Shown piece after piece: positions 13,563 to 21,330 of a DNA stretch of 21,330 bases. This stretch comes from a virus: positions 1 through 21,330 of IMG/VR virus record IMGVR_UViG_3300042938_001356. One strand, given 5' to 3'. Below the pieces are notes generated by a model. That model was not told the origin of the DNA. It searched no databases and saw nothing but the letters and a program-made list of their open reading frames with translations. A program made the position numbers and the translations under genes. How positions within the stretch are numbered: position 1 is the stretch's first letter; each line of letters begins with the position of its first letter.

Positions 13563-16500
13563 AACCAATTTATTTTATTTAAGAATGTATTATAGGGTGA
13601 TACTGTTTTTATATTATTTTGTATTGATTCTTCTATCAATTTTTTAATTTTATTGGACACTTTTAAATTGTGTATATTAATGTTATAGTAATTAGTTTTA
13701 CTACCTGGTAATTGATACTTAAAGAAGTGGTTTATTTTTTCCACATAATTCCTCTCGCCAACGGAGATATTCCAATTTAAATTACTTCTACTTATAGATT
13801 TATTATTAGAAAAATATAACTGTTCTATTTCTGATGAATTAAAACTTTTATTGTAAATTCTTAAATCAGAAATTTTTCCTATAAATTTATACCCATCTTC
13901 TATACCAACTAAATCATTTAAAGAAGTATTTTTTACTGTTGTTGCGCCTAATAATAAAGGAGATAAATATTCATAATAAATTAAACTATTTTTTGAAATA
14001 TTTTTTTCATTTACCTTTATAGAATCTATATAAAAAATAACTTTTCCAGCTAATCCATCAAAAACCAACGAAAAATTATGCCATTTGGGTGGTAATTGTG
14101 AAACATCATAATCTAAAGTTAAATTTTCAAAAATTTCTTTTAAATGATCAGATGTTTTAAGATTCCAACTTAATTTTTTTTGAGATGGATTTAAATATTT
14201 TCTTATATAATCAAATCCTGTAAAATCGCCTTTTGCTGAAAATTTCCAATAAGTTTCGAATCTTATACTTTCATCTTGTATATATGTTCTTAAATCAGTT
14301 CTTTTTATTAACTGTCCAGATGTTTGAAAGAAATATAATTTAAAATTAATTGTATCAACCACACAAATAACATCATATAGTTCTTTTTGTAATTCTTTAC
14401 AATTATTAAAAAATTCAGAAGCAGATGTTCTTATTATACCTATATGTGAATATGGGTATGATTCATCCGTCATTTTATTTGCATCCACAAAATCATCCAA
14501 TAATTTTTTATTAACATCAAATGCATCAGTTGTTGTATTGTACTTTATAAGTGTATTATCTTTAGTTATAAACCAAAGATTATTTTCACTATCACATGTT
14601 ATACTTTGACATTTGCCCACATGTGCTTTTATTTGTTTATCTTTGTAATAATTACTATTACCGCCGATATAATTTGTGCATATGTATAAATTCTCTCCAA
14701 CTATTTCCCATAAATTATCATTATTATCTATTATTGAGATATCAGAATCACACTTTACAAGATTCCCGTTTGACCTAAAATCTATTCTTGGTTTGTTTAT
14801 TGCTTCTGTTAAAGATACGTGTTTTCCTAAAGAATTTATTTTTAACATTAAATTTTCTTCAGAATCAAATATAACTAAATTCATATCTTTATCCAATAAA
14901 ACTTGATTTATACTAGTTACTGACTTTTTAATATTACGATTATCAGTGTTTAATATTTTTCCATTACTATCAACTCTATATCCAACAAAATTTGAAGTAT
15001 CTATTAACCAATAACTAAAATCAGGAAGTCTTAAAACCCATTCAAAATAAGAATTTTTTGGATTAATAAATCCTTCGTTTGAAAGTTCATATGAATCAGT
15101 AAGACCGGATCTATAATTAACAGAATATGATCTTTTACCATTGTTTTCTACTATTGTTAAAAGAGGAGATATCTGACCGCTATTGTTTATTAAACCCCAA
15201 CCCCCATTATAATAGTTTCCGAAAATTTGCCATCCGTATATTTTTGACCAGTCATCAACATTTATCCAAAGAGATACAGTTATTTTTTGAGTTTCTAATA
15301 AATCTGATGTTGATGGAAATACTATGTGATTAGAACCATATAGAGAATATGACGTTTTATCAGGTTGTATTGTATTTCTGTTTATCACGATACCATTGTT
15401 ATTATATTTAGAGGAGTCTATAGCTTCATTGGAAGTCCATGTATTGACATGTAATTTTTTAGATCCATATTTTGTTTCTGATGTATAATCTAAATAATTA
15501 ATAAACTCTTGTGAGCTTTTTATTCCTTGTCTGAAATACTTGTACCGCGCACCAGGCTCTAAGGTAAGCGTAGATTCAATATCATAAATATATGGTTTAG
15601 AAGGATCCAATCTTTCGTTATATTTTAAATAACCACTAGATAACGCCTCGTTTGTTGTTAGATAAGCGGAATTATAATATCTATCCATCCATTTTTTTGG
15701 ACCATTTTGTGTTCCCTTTAACCAAGAACAAAGCCATGTACCAGTTTCTCTAAAAAAAGAAACGGGTTGTGATAATTCTGGTAGTGTGTTTTTGTAATTT
15801 ACAGATAATCCATAAATTCTATCAGACGTTAACGGATGTTCACCAGCTATCGAACCAGATTCTATTAAATTAGATGAACTTAAAGCAACTCTTTGTGATG
15901 CGGGTGAATATTGAAACTCCGTTTCTCTATCTGATCTAAGAACTAATTTAGTACTATTTGAAGTGTATCCTAAATAAATATCATCATATCCATTTTCTTG
16001 ATTTGAACCACTGTATATCTGCCAATATATTCTCCTTATGTAAGGATTATCTTCAGAAAAATATGGACCTTTTACATAATCATAATCAGGGTTTTGATAA
16101 TTTTTAAGACCATTATAATCAGCAATATATACAGCCTCATCATCAATTATAATAGGATTTTCTGTTGGGAACATCAAAAGAAAATTTTGTAAATATGGTG
16201 TATTGAATATATTAGAATCTTTATATAAAGAATCTATTGGGTCTATTGGTTTATTATTATATTCTACAATTTTACTATCAACAATATAATCTTCATCCGA
16301 ATTAATTTTATTATAACAATCTAATTTAAAAATTATCTCATTAGGTATTCTAAAAAATTGATTTTTTAAAGAAACAGAAGATAATACTAAATTATTATTA
16401 GAATTTAGTGATAAACATTTTGATGCATTTGACCCAGCTAAAAAAAAGCAAATTTCACCACTATTATTTAAAAAATATTCAAATCTTTGTTTGTTTATTG

Positions 16501-17005
16501 CTGGAGTCGCTTTTGTTGTAAAGAATGTAGAATTATCTGATTCAGAATTGCATTGTAAAACTTGACCATCTTGATTTTCAATATATAATAAATAATCATT
16601 CTCTTTGTCTATAACAAACTTTAAAAGATCAACATCAGACAACTTTTTTCTTTCGGTTTTATTTAAAACTTTTATATCTTTTTTATTTATTTTTAAATTT
16701 AATTGAGTTAAAACAAACCCATCTTTATTAGAAATTGTAGAGTTTATTATAGTTAAATCTGTTGAGTCTTCTGGTTTATTTTTATTTTTAAAAATCTCAG
16801 AAGACGATAACATATCAGTTAAAAATAAACTGGTTTTATTGTTATTTTTATAATCCATTCCTTCTAATAAAAAGGCATGACCATTAAAAATCATTCCATT
16901 ATTGAAAAAATATTTTTGATATATTGTTTGATAATGATCTCCTTGTAGTTCAAACTTTAAAGGATACCAGTAAAATGCAGATGCGCTGTTATATATAGTA
17001 ATCAT
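13559..17005 (-). CDS. Large virion protein with LamG/concanavalin-like domain split by a beta-propeller-like insert
   Basis: The 1148 residues contain several visible parts. Residues about 136-225 have LLYIENQDGQVLQC and CLSLNSNNNLVLSS repeats, possibly a beta-trefoil. Residues about 325-450 include RIYWQIYSG, GTWLCSWLKG and KKWMDRYYNS. Residues about 533-615 begin a LamG-type jelly roll (SKYNNNGIV, NHIVFPSTSD, ITVSLWINVDDW). Residues about 650-900 carry propeller-like blades (LLDKDMNLVIFDSEENL, ITCDSENNLWFITKDNTLIKY, ICVVDTINFKLYFFQTSGQLI). Residues about 973-1066 complete the jelly roll (KWHNFSLVFDG, KVIFYIDSIKVN, FIGKISDLRIYNKSFNSSEI). LamG domains usually bind glycans, so a host-binding role is likely but inferred. 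Start and upstream stop overlap as TAATG; no Shine-Dalgarno run. No peptidase or lyase motif was noticed. Confidence 0.75.
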   Translation of the reverse strand: MITIYNSASAFYWYPLKFELQGDHYQTIYQKYFFNNGMIFNGHAFLLEGMDYKNNNKTSLFLTDMLSSSEIFKNKNKPEDSTDLTIINSTISNKDGFVLTQLNLKINKKDIKVLNKTERKKLSDVDLLKFVIDKENDYLLYIENQDGQVLQCNSESDNSTFFTTKATPAINKQRFEYFLNNSGEICFFLAGSNASKCLSLNSNNNLVLSSVSLKNQFFRIPNEIIFKLDCYNKINSDEDYIVDSKIVEYNNKPIDPIDSLYKDSNIFNTPYLQNFLLMFPTENPIIIDDEAVYIADYNGLKNYQNPDYDYVKGPYFSEDNPYIRRIYWQIYSGSNQENGYDDIYLGYTSNSTKLVLRSDRETEFQYSPASQRVALSSSNLIESGSIAGEHPLTSDRIYGLSVNYKNTLPELSQPVSFFRETGTWLCSWLKGTQNGPKKWMDRYYNSAYLTTNEALSSGYLKYNERLDPSKPYIYDIESTLTLEPGARYKYFRQGIKSSQEFINYLDYTSETKYGSKKLHVNTWTSNEAIDSSKYNNNGIVINRNTIQPDKTSYSLYGSNHIVFPSTSDLLETQKITVSLWINVDDWSKIYGWQIFGNYYNGGWGLINNSGQISPLLTIVENNGKRSYSVNYRSGLTDSYELSNEGFINPKNSYFEWVLRLPDFSYWLIDTSNFVGYRVDSNGKILNTDNRNIKKSVTSINQVLLDKDMNLVIFDSEENLMLKINSLGKHVSLTEAINKPRIDFRSNGNLVKCDSDISIIDNNDNLWEIVGENLYICTNYIGGNSNYYKDKQIKAHVGKCQSITCDSENNLWFITKDNTLIKYNTTTDAFDVNKKLLDDFVDANKMTDESYPYSHIGIIRTSASEFFNNCKELQKELYDVICVVDTINFKLYFFQTSGQLIKRTDLRTYIQDESIRFETYWKFSAKGDFTGFDYIRKYLNPSQKKLSWNLKTSDHLKEIFENLTLDYDVSQLPPKWHNFSLVFDGLAGKVIFYIDSIKVNEKNISKNSLIYYEYLSPLLLGATTVKNTSLNDLVGIEDGYKFIGKISDLRIYNKSFNSSEIEQLYFSNNKSISRSNLNWNISVGERNYVEKINHFFKYQLPGSKTNYYNINIHNLKVSNKIKKLIEESIQNNIKTVSPYNTFLNKINWL

Positions 17006-17787
17006 TATAAATCTAAATCTATTGTTAATTTTTTCTGGATAATGGATTCATATTCAACATTTGTTGTATCTTGGAATGGGAAAAATGCATTTATTGAACT
17101 AACATTCAAGTCTTGGTCTTTAAGTACATTTATACTAACAAGACCAAATTCATTATTTGGTCCTCTGCATATATGTGATATATTAAATGTTTTAGTAAAT
17201 CTATTATATGATAACTTTAAAGGTTCAACAATAGGCAATGTATCGTAAAATTGTTTAATATTAAAATTAAAAAAAACTGTAAAATAATATTTTACATCTA
17301 AAATAGAAGAATTCATATTAAATTCTTCTATTATATATCCAAGTTTTAATCCACCCAAATTTTGATACTCTTCTATTTTATTCGTTACTATATATATTTT
17401 TTTATTATTTTCATCAAAATAATAATCAGGAAAAGTTAATCTTTTTGAAAGTAAAGAGGTAGTAAAGTTATTATCTTGATTTCTTGGCAAAATTTTATTA
17501 TTTTCTACTACTATTTGATCAAATATATTTCCTCTGGGAGTTTCAACAAATAAAACATCTTGAATCATGTCAAATCTTAAAAAGAAAGTTCCGTCCATTA
17601 AATCTTGATAAATAGTTCTCCCAGAAGAGTCTTGTTCTGCTAGTTCTGATGAAACATTTTTGTATTTCAAAAATACTTGAGACAAAGCTTCTTGTGCAGG
17701 AACTATTAAATTGTTAGGTGTTCTGACCCATAATTCTCCTGCCTGTCTATTTTTTTCGTAAAAAGTTAATGCAAAATATTTTCCCAT
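17005..17787 (-). CDS. Hypothetical virion-block protein
   Basis: The 260-residue product is not recognised. It opens MGKYFALTFYEKNRQAGELW, followed by VRTPNNLIVPAQEA. It is beta-rich throughout (FFLRFDMIQDVLFVETPRG, KKIYIVTNKIEEY, VKYYFTVFFNFNIKQFYD) and ends in TIDLDL. DMIQDVLFVETPRGNIFDQI together with FDENNKKIYIVTNKIEE suggests two or three propeller-like or sandwich strands. LSYNRFTKTFNISHICRGPN near the C-terminus reads like a further strand pair. It overlaps the start of the LamG-type gene by one base and lies 1 base after the PKD-like gene, so it is almost certainly in the same messenger and may form part of the same virion structure. Confidence 0.68.
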   Translation of the reverse strand: MGKYFALTFYEKNRQAGELWVRTPNNLIVPAQEALSQVFLKYKNVSSELAEQDSSGRTIYQDLMDGTFFLRFDMIQDVLFVETPRGNIFDQIVVENNKILPRNQDNNFTTSLLSKRLTFPDYYFDENNKKIYIVTNKIEEYQNLGGLKLGYIIEEFNMNSSILDVKYYFTVFFNFNIKQFYDTLPIVEPLKLSYNRFTKTFNISHICRGPNNEFGLVSINVLKDQDLNVSSINAFFPFQDTTNVEYESIIQKKLTIDLDL

Positions 17788-17788
17788 T

Positions 17789-18418
17789 TTAAATATTTAG
17801 TTGATAAGTGTTATAATCATCTAAAGGAATAGCTGATTCTTGTCCTGCTTTTGTTCTCCAGTCTGCTAATACTGGGAAAACCCAAGAAGGGTCTTTGCCT
17901 TCAAATATATATAATATCTTATTGTCAGGCCCAAACATTTTAGAGTTAATAAGATGAAAATGTTTAAAAAAACCAGTTTTAGCTCCATCAAGTTTTGGTG
18001 CTGTTAAAATAATTCTAAAGTTATAAGTTAACGGATTTTTTACGCCAAACATATAAATTTTAACATTACCATTTATAACACTTTTAAACGTATCTGTTAA
18101 GTTGTATATGTGATTTTTAGAAAAATTTCTAGGATCTCCTTTTTCCTTTTCTTCTGGATATGTTAAAGAAGCAGAAGAGTTAAAAGGCGAAGGTTGTATT
18201 TTCTGTGTTTCAATATTTCCATCACCCCAATCATAAACTATTTTATAAATTTTTGATTCAAATTTAAATTGACCTTGACCAGTTTCTGTTTCTTGAGTAG
18301 AAAGAGGTCTTGCATTAAATGGATTTACAGTGAAATTAAGAGGAGCAAATTGTGTTATTACATTTTTTTTATCGGAACTTAATAAATAGAATGTTGTTTC
18401 GTAAAATTTTAAATTCAT
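17789..18418 (-). CDS. PKD-like beta-sandwich structural protein
   Basis: The 209-residue product has YKIVYDWGDGNIETQ (about 58-72) and, 37 residues later, KNHIYNLTDTFKSVI. This is the y.v.WdfGDG ... h.Y...G.y.v order of PKD domains. The N-terminal FYETTFYLLSSDKKNVITQF and the strand pair VKIYMFGVKNP and YNFRIILTAPK complete a sandwich. The last 50 residues (GPDNKILYIFEGKDPSWVFP, then ADWRTKAGQES) are not PKD-like. PKD-type domains in virions usually act as rigid spacers or binding modules. The start lies 4 bases after the preceding stop in a TAATAATATG context. Confidence 0.6.
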   Translation of the reverse strand: MNLKFYETTFYLLSSDKKNVITQFAPLNFTVNPFNARPLSTQETETGQGQFKFESKIYKIVYDWGDGNIETQKIQPSPFNSSASLTYPEEKEKGDPRNFSKNHIYNLTDTFKSVINGNVKIYMFGVKNPLTYNFRIILTAPKLDGAKTGFFKHFHLINSKMFGPDNKILYIFEGKDPSWVFPVLADWRTKAGQESAIPLDDYNTYQLNI

Positions 18419-18422
18419 ATTA

Positions 18423-20555
18423 TTAGCCTAAAGGTGTTTTAATATTTGAACAACAATCGCTTGTTGCCTCTTCCCATGTTTTGGTTTGAACATAGTTTGT
18501 CGGGAATTTGCTTTCAAGTTCTTTAAAAGAAATTGGATTTATATTACAAAGTCTTATGACTGGTTTTTTTATATTATATGTTGACATGGCTTTCCAAGAC
18601 CAACAAAAAGGAGATTTACACTTCTCTAGATTTCTTCCAACATCACTTTCCGTAGATATAACTTCTACATCTAAAAACGTTTTTAGTAATAATAAAGCAT
18701 CATAAATTTTTTGAAGTTCTTTATTTATAACAGATGGTGTATGAAGTTCATTTACACCTACAGCTATTTGATTATTTTCTATTTCTGTACCTAAAGTTGG
18801 TCTTGTATTAGCCTTTATCGGGTATGTTCTAAAATAAGAAATTTCCCCTGCTGGAGTAAATTCTTTTGTTAGTTCTAATTTTGATTCTAATGAGTTTCTA
18901 AAATTTATAATATTTTGACATAATTTAGATAAAGCCCTATTTAAAACAATATCTTGAACCATTTCGTCCTTTTTAATTAAAATTTGATTTAAGCTCCAAT
19001 AATTTATATCCAATCCTTCACCCGTTTTTAAAATATCGGTGATTTCTTGACATTTTATAATTGCATTATTATGGACTAATAGAATATTTCTATTTTTCCC
19101 TTTTTTACCTGTAACATATTTTGCATTAGGAATTTCTAAAAAATCCATGTATAAACCAAGTGCTGTATATTTAAAAACTGCACTAAATTCTTCTGTGGTA
19201 GAATTTTCTGTTATTATGTAAAAAAATTCACCAGCTTCATCAAAAAATATTTTTTTTGGTATTAAATTTTGTATATTTTGTATATTAAAAATTGATGGAG
19301 AACTTTTGGATTTGTGAGGATATACATATACATTTTTTTCTGTTAAAACATATAAAAATCTTGTAATAGGATGAACTGCTATTGAAATTGGAATATCTGT
19401 TTTAAAAATATCAGGATTACAAGTGTAAATCCATTCTAAATTTTCACTGTATACCTTTACACATTGATTATTATAATCCAACACATAAACCATTTTATTA
19501 TTATAAATTAATTGTGTAGGGTTGTTAAATGTGAAAGGATCGGTTTCATCTCCATATGATCCTATATTTAAAGTAAATGATAATATAGGATTATAAGATT
19601 CGTATAAGCTATTAGTAGAATCGAAATTCATATCTATTCTATATACTTTATTTTGAACTTGATCCAATAAATAAATCATTTTACCATTATCACTAACATC
19701 AAATGAAACTATTTCTGTTAAAGTATTAGCAATCTCATCTTGATTATCAAAGTTTACTTTTTTTAATTTATTAGAATTTTTAAAAATACTAAATCCTGTA
19801 TCATCTAAAACAAATATTAAAGAATCTGTCTCTGCTACATCCTTTATATTTAAAAATCCCTTATATTGTTTACCCAACAAACTTATAATACTTCTACCAG
19901 TAAATTTATCTGGATCGAAATATAATTCTCTTTCATAATTATAATCTAAAGTGTGCCATGATAAACCTGATGATAAACTAGAAGCATTCAATCCCAACCA
20001 TCCATAATATAATGATGGGGTTTTTGTATTTAAAATTCTTGTATTATATTTTAAATACTCCAAACATTCATATAATTTTTTTAAAAAATTATTATATACG
20101 GAACTTACTCCAAATTCGTTAGGATTTATTTTTATATCATCAAAGGTGTAAGGAAGTTGTAATATATTTTCACCCAAAAGTCTTATATTTTCTTGATTAA
20201 ATTTAGGCCATTCTTTATATACACGAATAGGGGTTTCTAAATAATAAATTTTTTTAGTATTATTAACATATGTTACTTCGTAACTTATATAATAAGTGCC
20301 TCGTTCAAAATATTTATATGTAACATTATCTAAAATAGGAGTATTTGGATCAAGATCTATTATTATTTGGTCGGAAACAACTTGTTCCATATTTTCACCA
20401 GTAAATAATTCAATTGTTTTTATATTATTTAATGGATCAATATTTGTAGGTACTTCAAATTTAAAAAATATGGATTGTCCAATTATTGTATAATATGATG
20501 ATATATACAAATTTGGTTGAGAAGAATTTGAACCTGTGATAAGATTGTACGCCAT
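18423..20555 (-). CDS. Virion protein with N-terminal Ig-like domain and NHL-like beta-propeller
   Basis: The 710-residue product starts with an Ig/PKD-like sandwich (about 20-115; TIIGQSIFFKFEVP, GTYYISYEVTYVNNTKKIYY). A linker with YGWLGLNASSLSSGLSWHTL follows (183-203), then at least five blade-like repeats (about 236-505). Each blade has a strand of the type fDVSDNGKMIYLLDQVQNKVYRI, iYNNKMVYVLDYNNQCVKVY, AVHPITRFLYVLTEKNVYVY or FDEAGEFFYIITENS, as in NHL/6-bladed propellers. A helical segment (about 520-565) follows, then a C-terminal cysteine-containing part (CKSPFCWSW, CCSNIK). No catalytic motif is seen. It is probably an adhesin or baseplate decoration. A TATAAATA lies 9 bases before its ATG. 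Confidence 0.72.
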   Translation of the reverse strand: MAYNLITGSNSSQPNLYISSYYTIIGQSIFFKFEVPTNIDPLNNIKTIELFTGENMEQVVSDQIIIDLDPNTPILDNVTYKYFERGTYYISYEVTYVNNTKKIYYLETPIRVYKEWPKFNQENIRLLGENILQLPYTFDDIKINPNEFGVSSVYNNFLKKLYECLEYLKYNTRILNTKTPSLYYGWLGLNASSLSSGLSWHTLDYNYERELYFDPDKFTGRSIISLLGKQYKGFLNIKDVAETDSLIFVLDDTGFSIFKNSNKLKKVNFDNQDEIANTLTEIVSFDVSDNGKMIYLLDQVQNKVYRIDMNFDSTNSLYESYNPILSFTLNIGSYGDETDPFTFNNPTQLIYNNKMVYVLDYNNQCVKVYSENLEWIYTCNPDIFKTDIPISIAVHPITRFLYVLTEKNVYVYPHKSKSSPSIFNIQNIQNLIPKKIFFDEAGEFFYIITENSTTEEFSAVFKYTALGLYMDFLEIPNAKYVTGKKGKNRNILLVHNNAIIKCQEITDILKTGEGLDINYWSLNQILIKKDEMVQDIVLNRALSKLCQNIINFRNSLESKLELTKEFTPAGEISYFRTYPIKANTRPTLGTEIENNQIAVGVNELHTPSVINKELQKIYDALLLLKTFLDVEVISTESDVGRNLEKCKSPFCWSWKAMSTYNIKKPVIRLCNINPISFKELESKFPTNYVQTKTWEEATSDCCSNIKTPLG

Positions 20556-20564
20556 TTAATATAC

Positions 20565-20572
20565 TATTTATA
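20565..20572 (-). promoter_or_regulatory. Candidate T4-late-type promoter TATAAATA
   Basis: On the minus strand TATAAATA ends 9 bases before the ATG at 20555, inside the 29-base gap after the upstream fibre gene. It is the second case in the window of this octamer just ahead of a minus-strand start. Transcription from it would begin about 4-5 bases before the ATG. AT-rich DNA gives many chance matches, so the support is positional only. Confidence 0.33.
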
Positions 20573-20584
20573 ATTACTGTAAAA

Positions 20585-21330
20585 TTATAAATAAAGAGGC
20601 ATTTTATACATAGTTCCATTAACCTCAATATCTATCCAAGAAGTAGGAGTTGTTATATTAATAGGAGCAGTTGATTCGAAAGTATATTTTAATTTTCCGT
20701 TTAGTTGGATATCTCCTGATGCGGAAATTTGATTAACAAATGCATTTTGTGTTGTTATATTATCTGCTATTATACTTGAAGCGAAAAACTCCGGAACATT
20801 GGCAGAAAGACCGTCTAAAATATTTAAGTTTTTAATTGTAGTTATGGCACTACTATTTCCTATAAAAGTATTTGTGGTTGATAATGAATCTGTGTTTATA
20901 TAAACGGAATTACCTTTAATATATAGCTCATTATTACCATTACCTATAAACAAATGACCAGACGAATCTTCATTATTTATATATGTATTTTTCTCTATAC
21001 CATCATTTTGGTTATTAATTTGTAAAATAACCCCCTCTATTTTTGTCGAGGTTTGATCCCCACCTAAATTTATATTTCCACCAGATAATGTTGTAATATT
21101 AAGATCATTAGTAGAATTCAAATTTAAAGTAGAACTTTTTATATTAATTAAAAAATCATCATTTCCTAAATTTATTATATCATCGATTAGATTTATATTT
21201 TGAGCTTCAACTAATTCTAATACTTTATATTGAAGACTTGTTATTTGTGGATTTAAACTGTTTATTTCCAATGCACTAAAAACAACTGTATTATTAAACA
21301 AAATGTCATCTATAGTACCTATTAATGATT
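20585..21330 (-). CDS. Tail-fibre-like beta-helical protein, C-terminal part (5' truncated)
   Basis: The frame stays open to the right edge (visible residues start SLIGTIDDILFNN), so the apparent TTG start at 21301 is probably internal. The visible 247 residues begin with a short helical part (about 20-45, SLQYKVLELVEAQNINLIDD) and then many short N, T, S, I-rich strands (SSTLNLNSTNDLNITTLSGG; NINLGG; HLFIGNGNNELYIKGNSVYI). This is typical of a beta-helical or trimeric fibre shaft. The C-terminus PTSWIDIEVNGTMYKMPLYL follows a pattern (W..i.v.Gt.y..PLY) common at the ends of virion proteins in large T4-type phages, where it probably forms a cap. It is the first gene of the minus-strand block seen here. 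Confidence 0.7.
   Translation of the reverse strand, partial: SLIGTIDDILFNNTVVFSALEINSLNPQITSLQYKVLELVEAQNINLIDDIINLGNDDFLINIKSSTLNLNSTNDLNITTLSGGNINLGGDQTSTKIEGVILQINNQNDGIEKNTYINNEDSSGHLFIGNGNNELYIKGNSVYINTDSLSTTNTFIGNSSAITTIKNLNILDGLSANVPEFFASSIIADNITTQNAFVNQISASGDIQLNGKLKYTFESTAPINITTPTSWIDIEVNGTMYKMPLYL

Noticed and set aside
21299-21301. TTG start for the fibre-like gene at the right edge
   Set aside because: The frame continues without a stop to the window end, and the residues before the TTG continue the same composition, so the gene is more likely truncated by the window.
1-21330. CRISPR arrays, tRNA genes, insertion sequences, retrons or other known defence modules
   Set aside because: No regularly spaced repeats, cloverleaf-like segments, transposase motifs or reverse-transcriptase motifs were seen on either strand; nearly every base is accounted for by phage genes.

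Overview
The window looks like part of a large, very AT-rich tailed-phage genome with T4-type (contractile-tail) machinery. Evidence: a small gp61-type primase with a zinc finger and a TOPRIM domain, a GroES/gp31-like co-chaperonin, a possible gp62-like clamp-loader subunit, a protein whose first 230 or so residues follow T4 gp15 (tail-sheath stabiliser), a small tail-assembly-chaperone-like protein, and a long block of fibre/adhesin-type virion proteins. Coding density is near total, many genes overlap by ATGA or similar junctions, and no gap reaches 300 bases. No tRNA, CRISPR array, insertion sequence or integrase was seen. Almost no start codon has a Shine-Dalgarno-like purine run; most sit in A/T-only leaders. 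This fits a host such as Bacteroidota that does not rely on Shine-Dalgarno pairing, but that is an inference.

Layout. (1) 1-1350, plus strand: the end of an AAA_28-like P-loop protein, then an acidic protein with a possible capsid-targeting N-terminus. (2) 1351-2348, plus: the primase, whose ATG lies in the loop of a perfect 12-bp hairpin followed by a T-rich run, just downstream of a consensus-looking TTGACA. (3) 2345-2869, minus: a lone hypothetical gene, convergent with the primase. (4) 2955-7575, plus: an overlapping gene train with a glycosyltransferase, an unknown protein, the gp62-like protein, the co-chaperonin, a WYL_2/Sm-like small protein, an unknown protein, a DnaJ-type zinc-finger protein and a DinG/XPD-like iron-sulphur helicase. 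(5) 7584-8771, plus: the gp15-like protein, with a GTG start and an added IPT/TIG-like C-terminal domain. It overlaps the next convergent gene by 43 nt. (6) 8729-21330, minus: twelve genes read right to left, comprising a truncated fibre protein, a 710-aa beta-propeller protein, a PKD-like protein, a 260-aa unknown, an 1148-aa protein with a LamG fold apparently split by a propeller, three proteins with related N-termini (two with cysteine-rich knobs), a tail-fibre/connector-like protein, a tail assembly chaperone, a CxxC protein and a ferritin-like small protein.

How it fits together: the plus strand mainly carries replication, chaperone and modification functions and ends in a tail-completion gene. 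The minus strand carries what is probably the adsorption or baseplate decoration apparatus, translated as one coupled unit. All functional calls come from motif reading without database searches.
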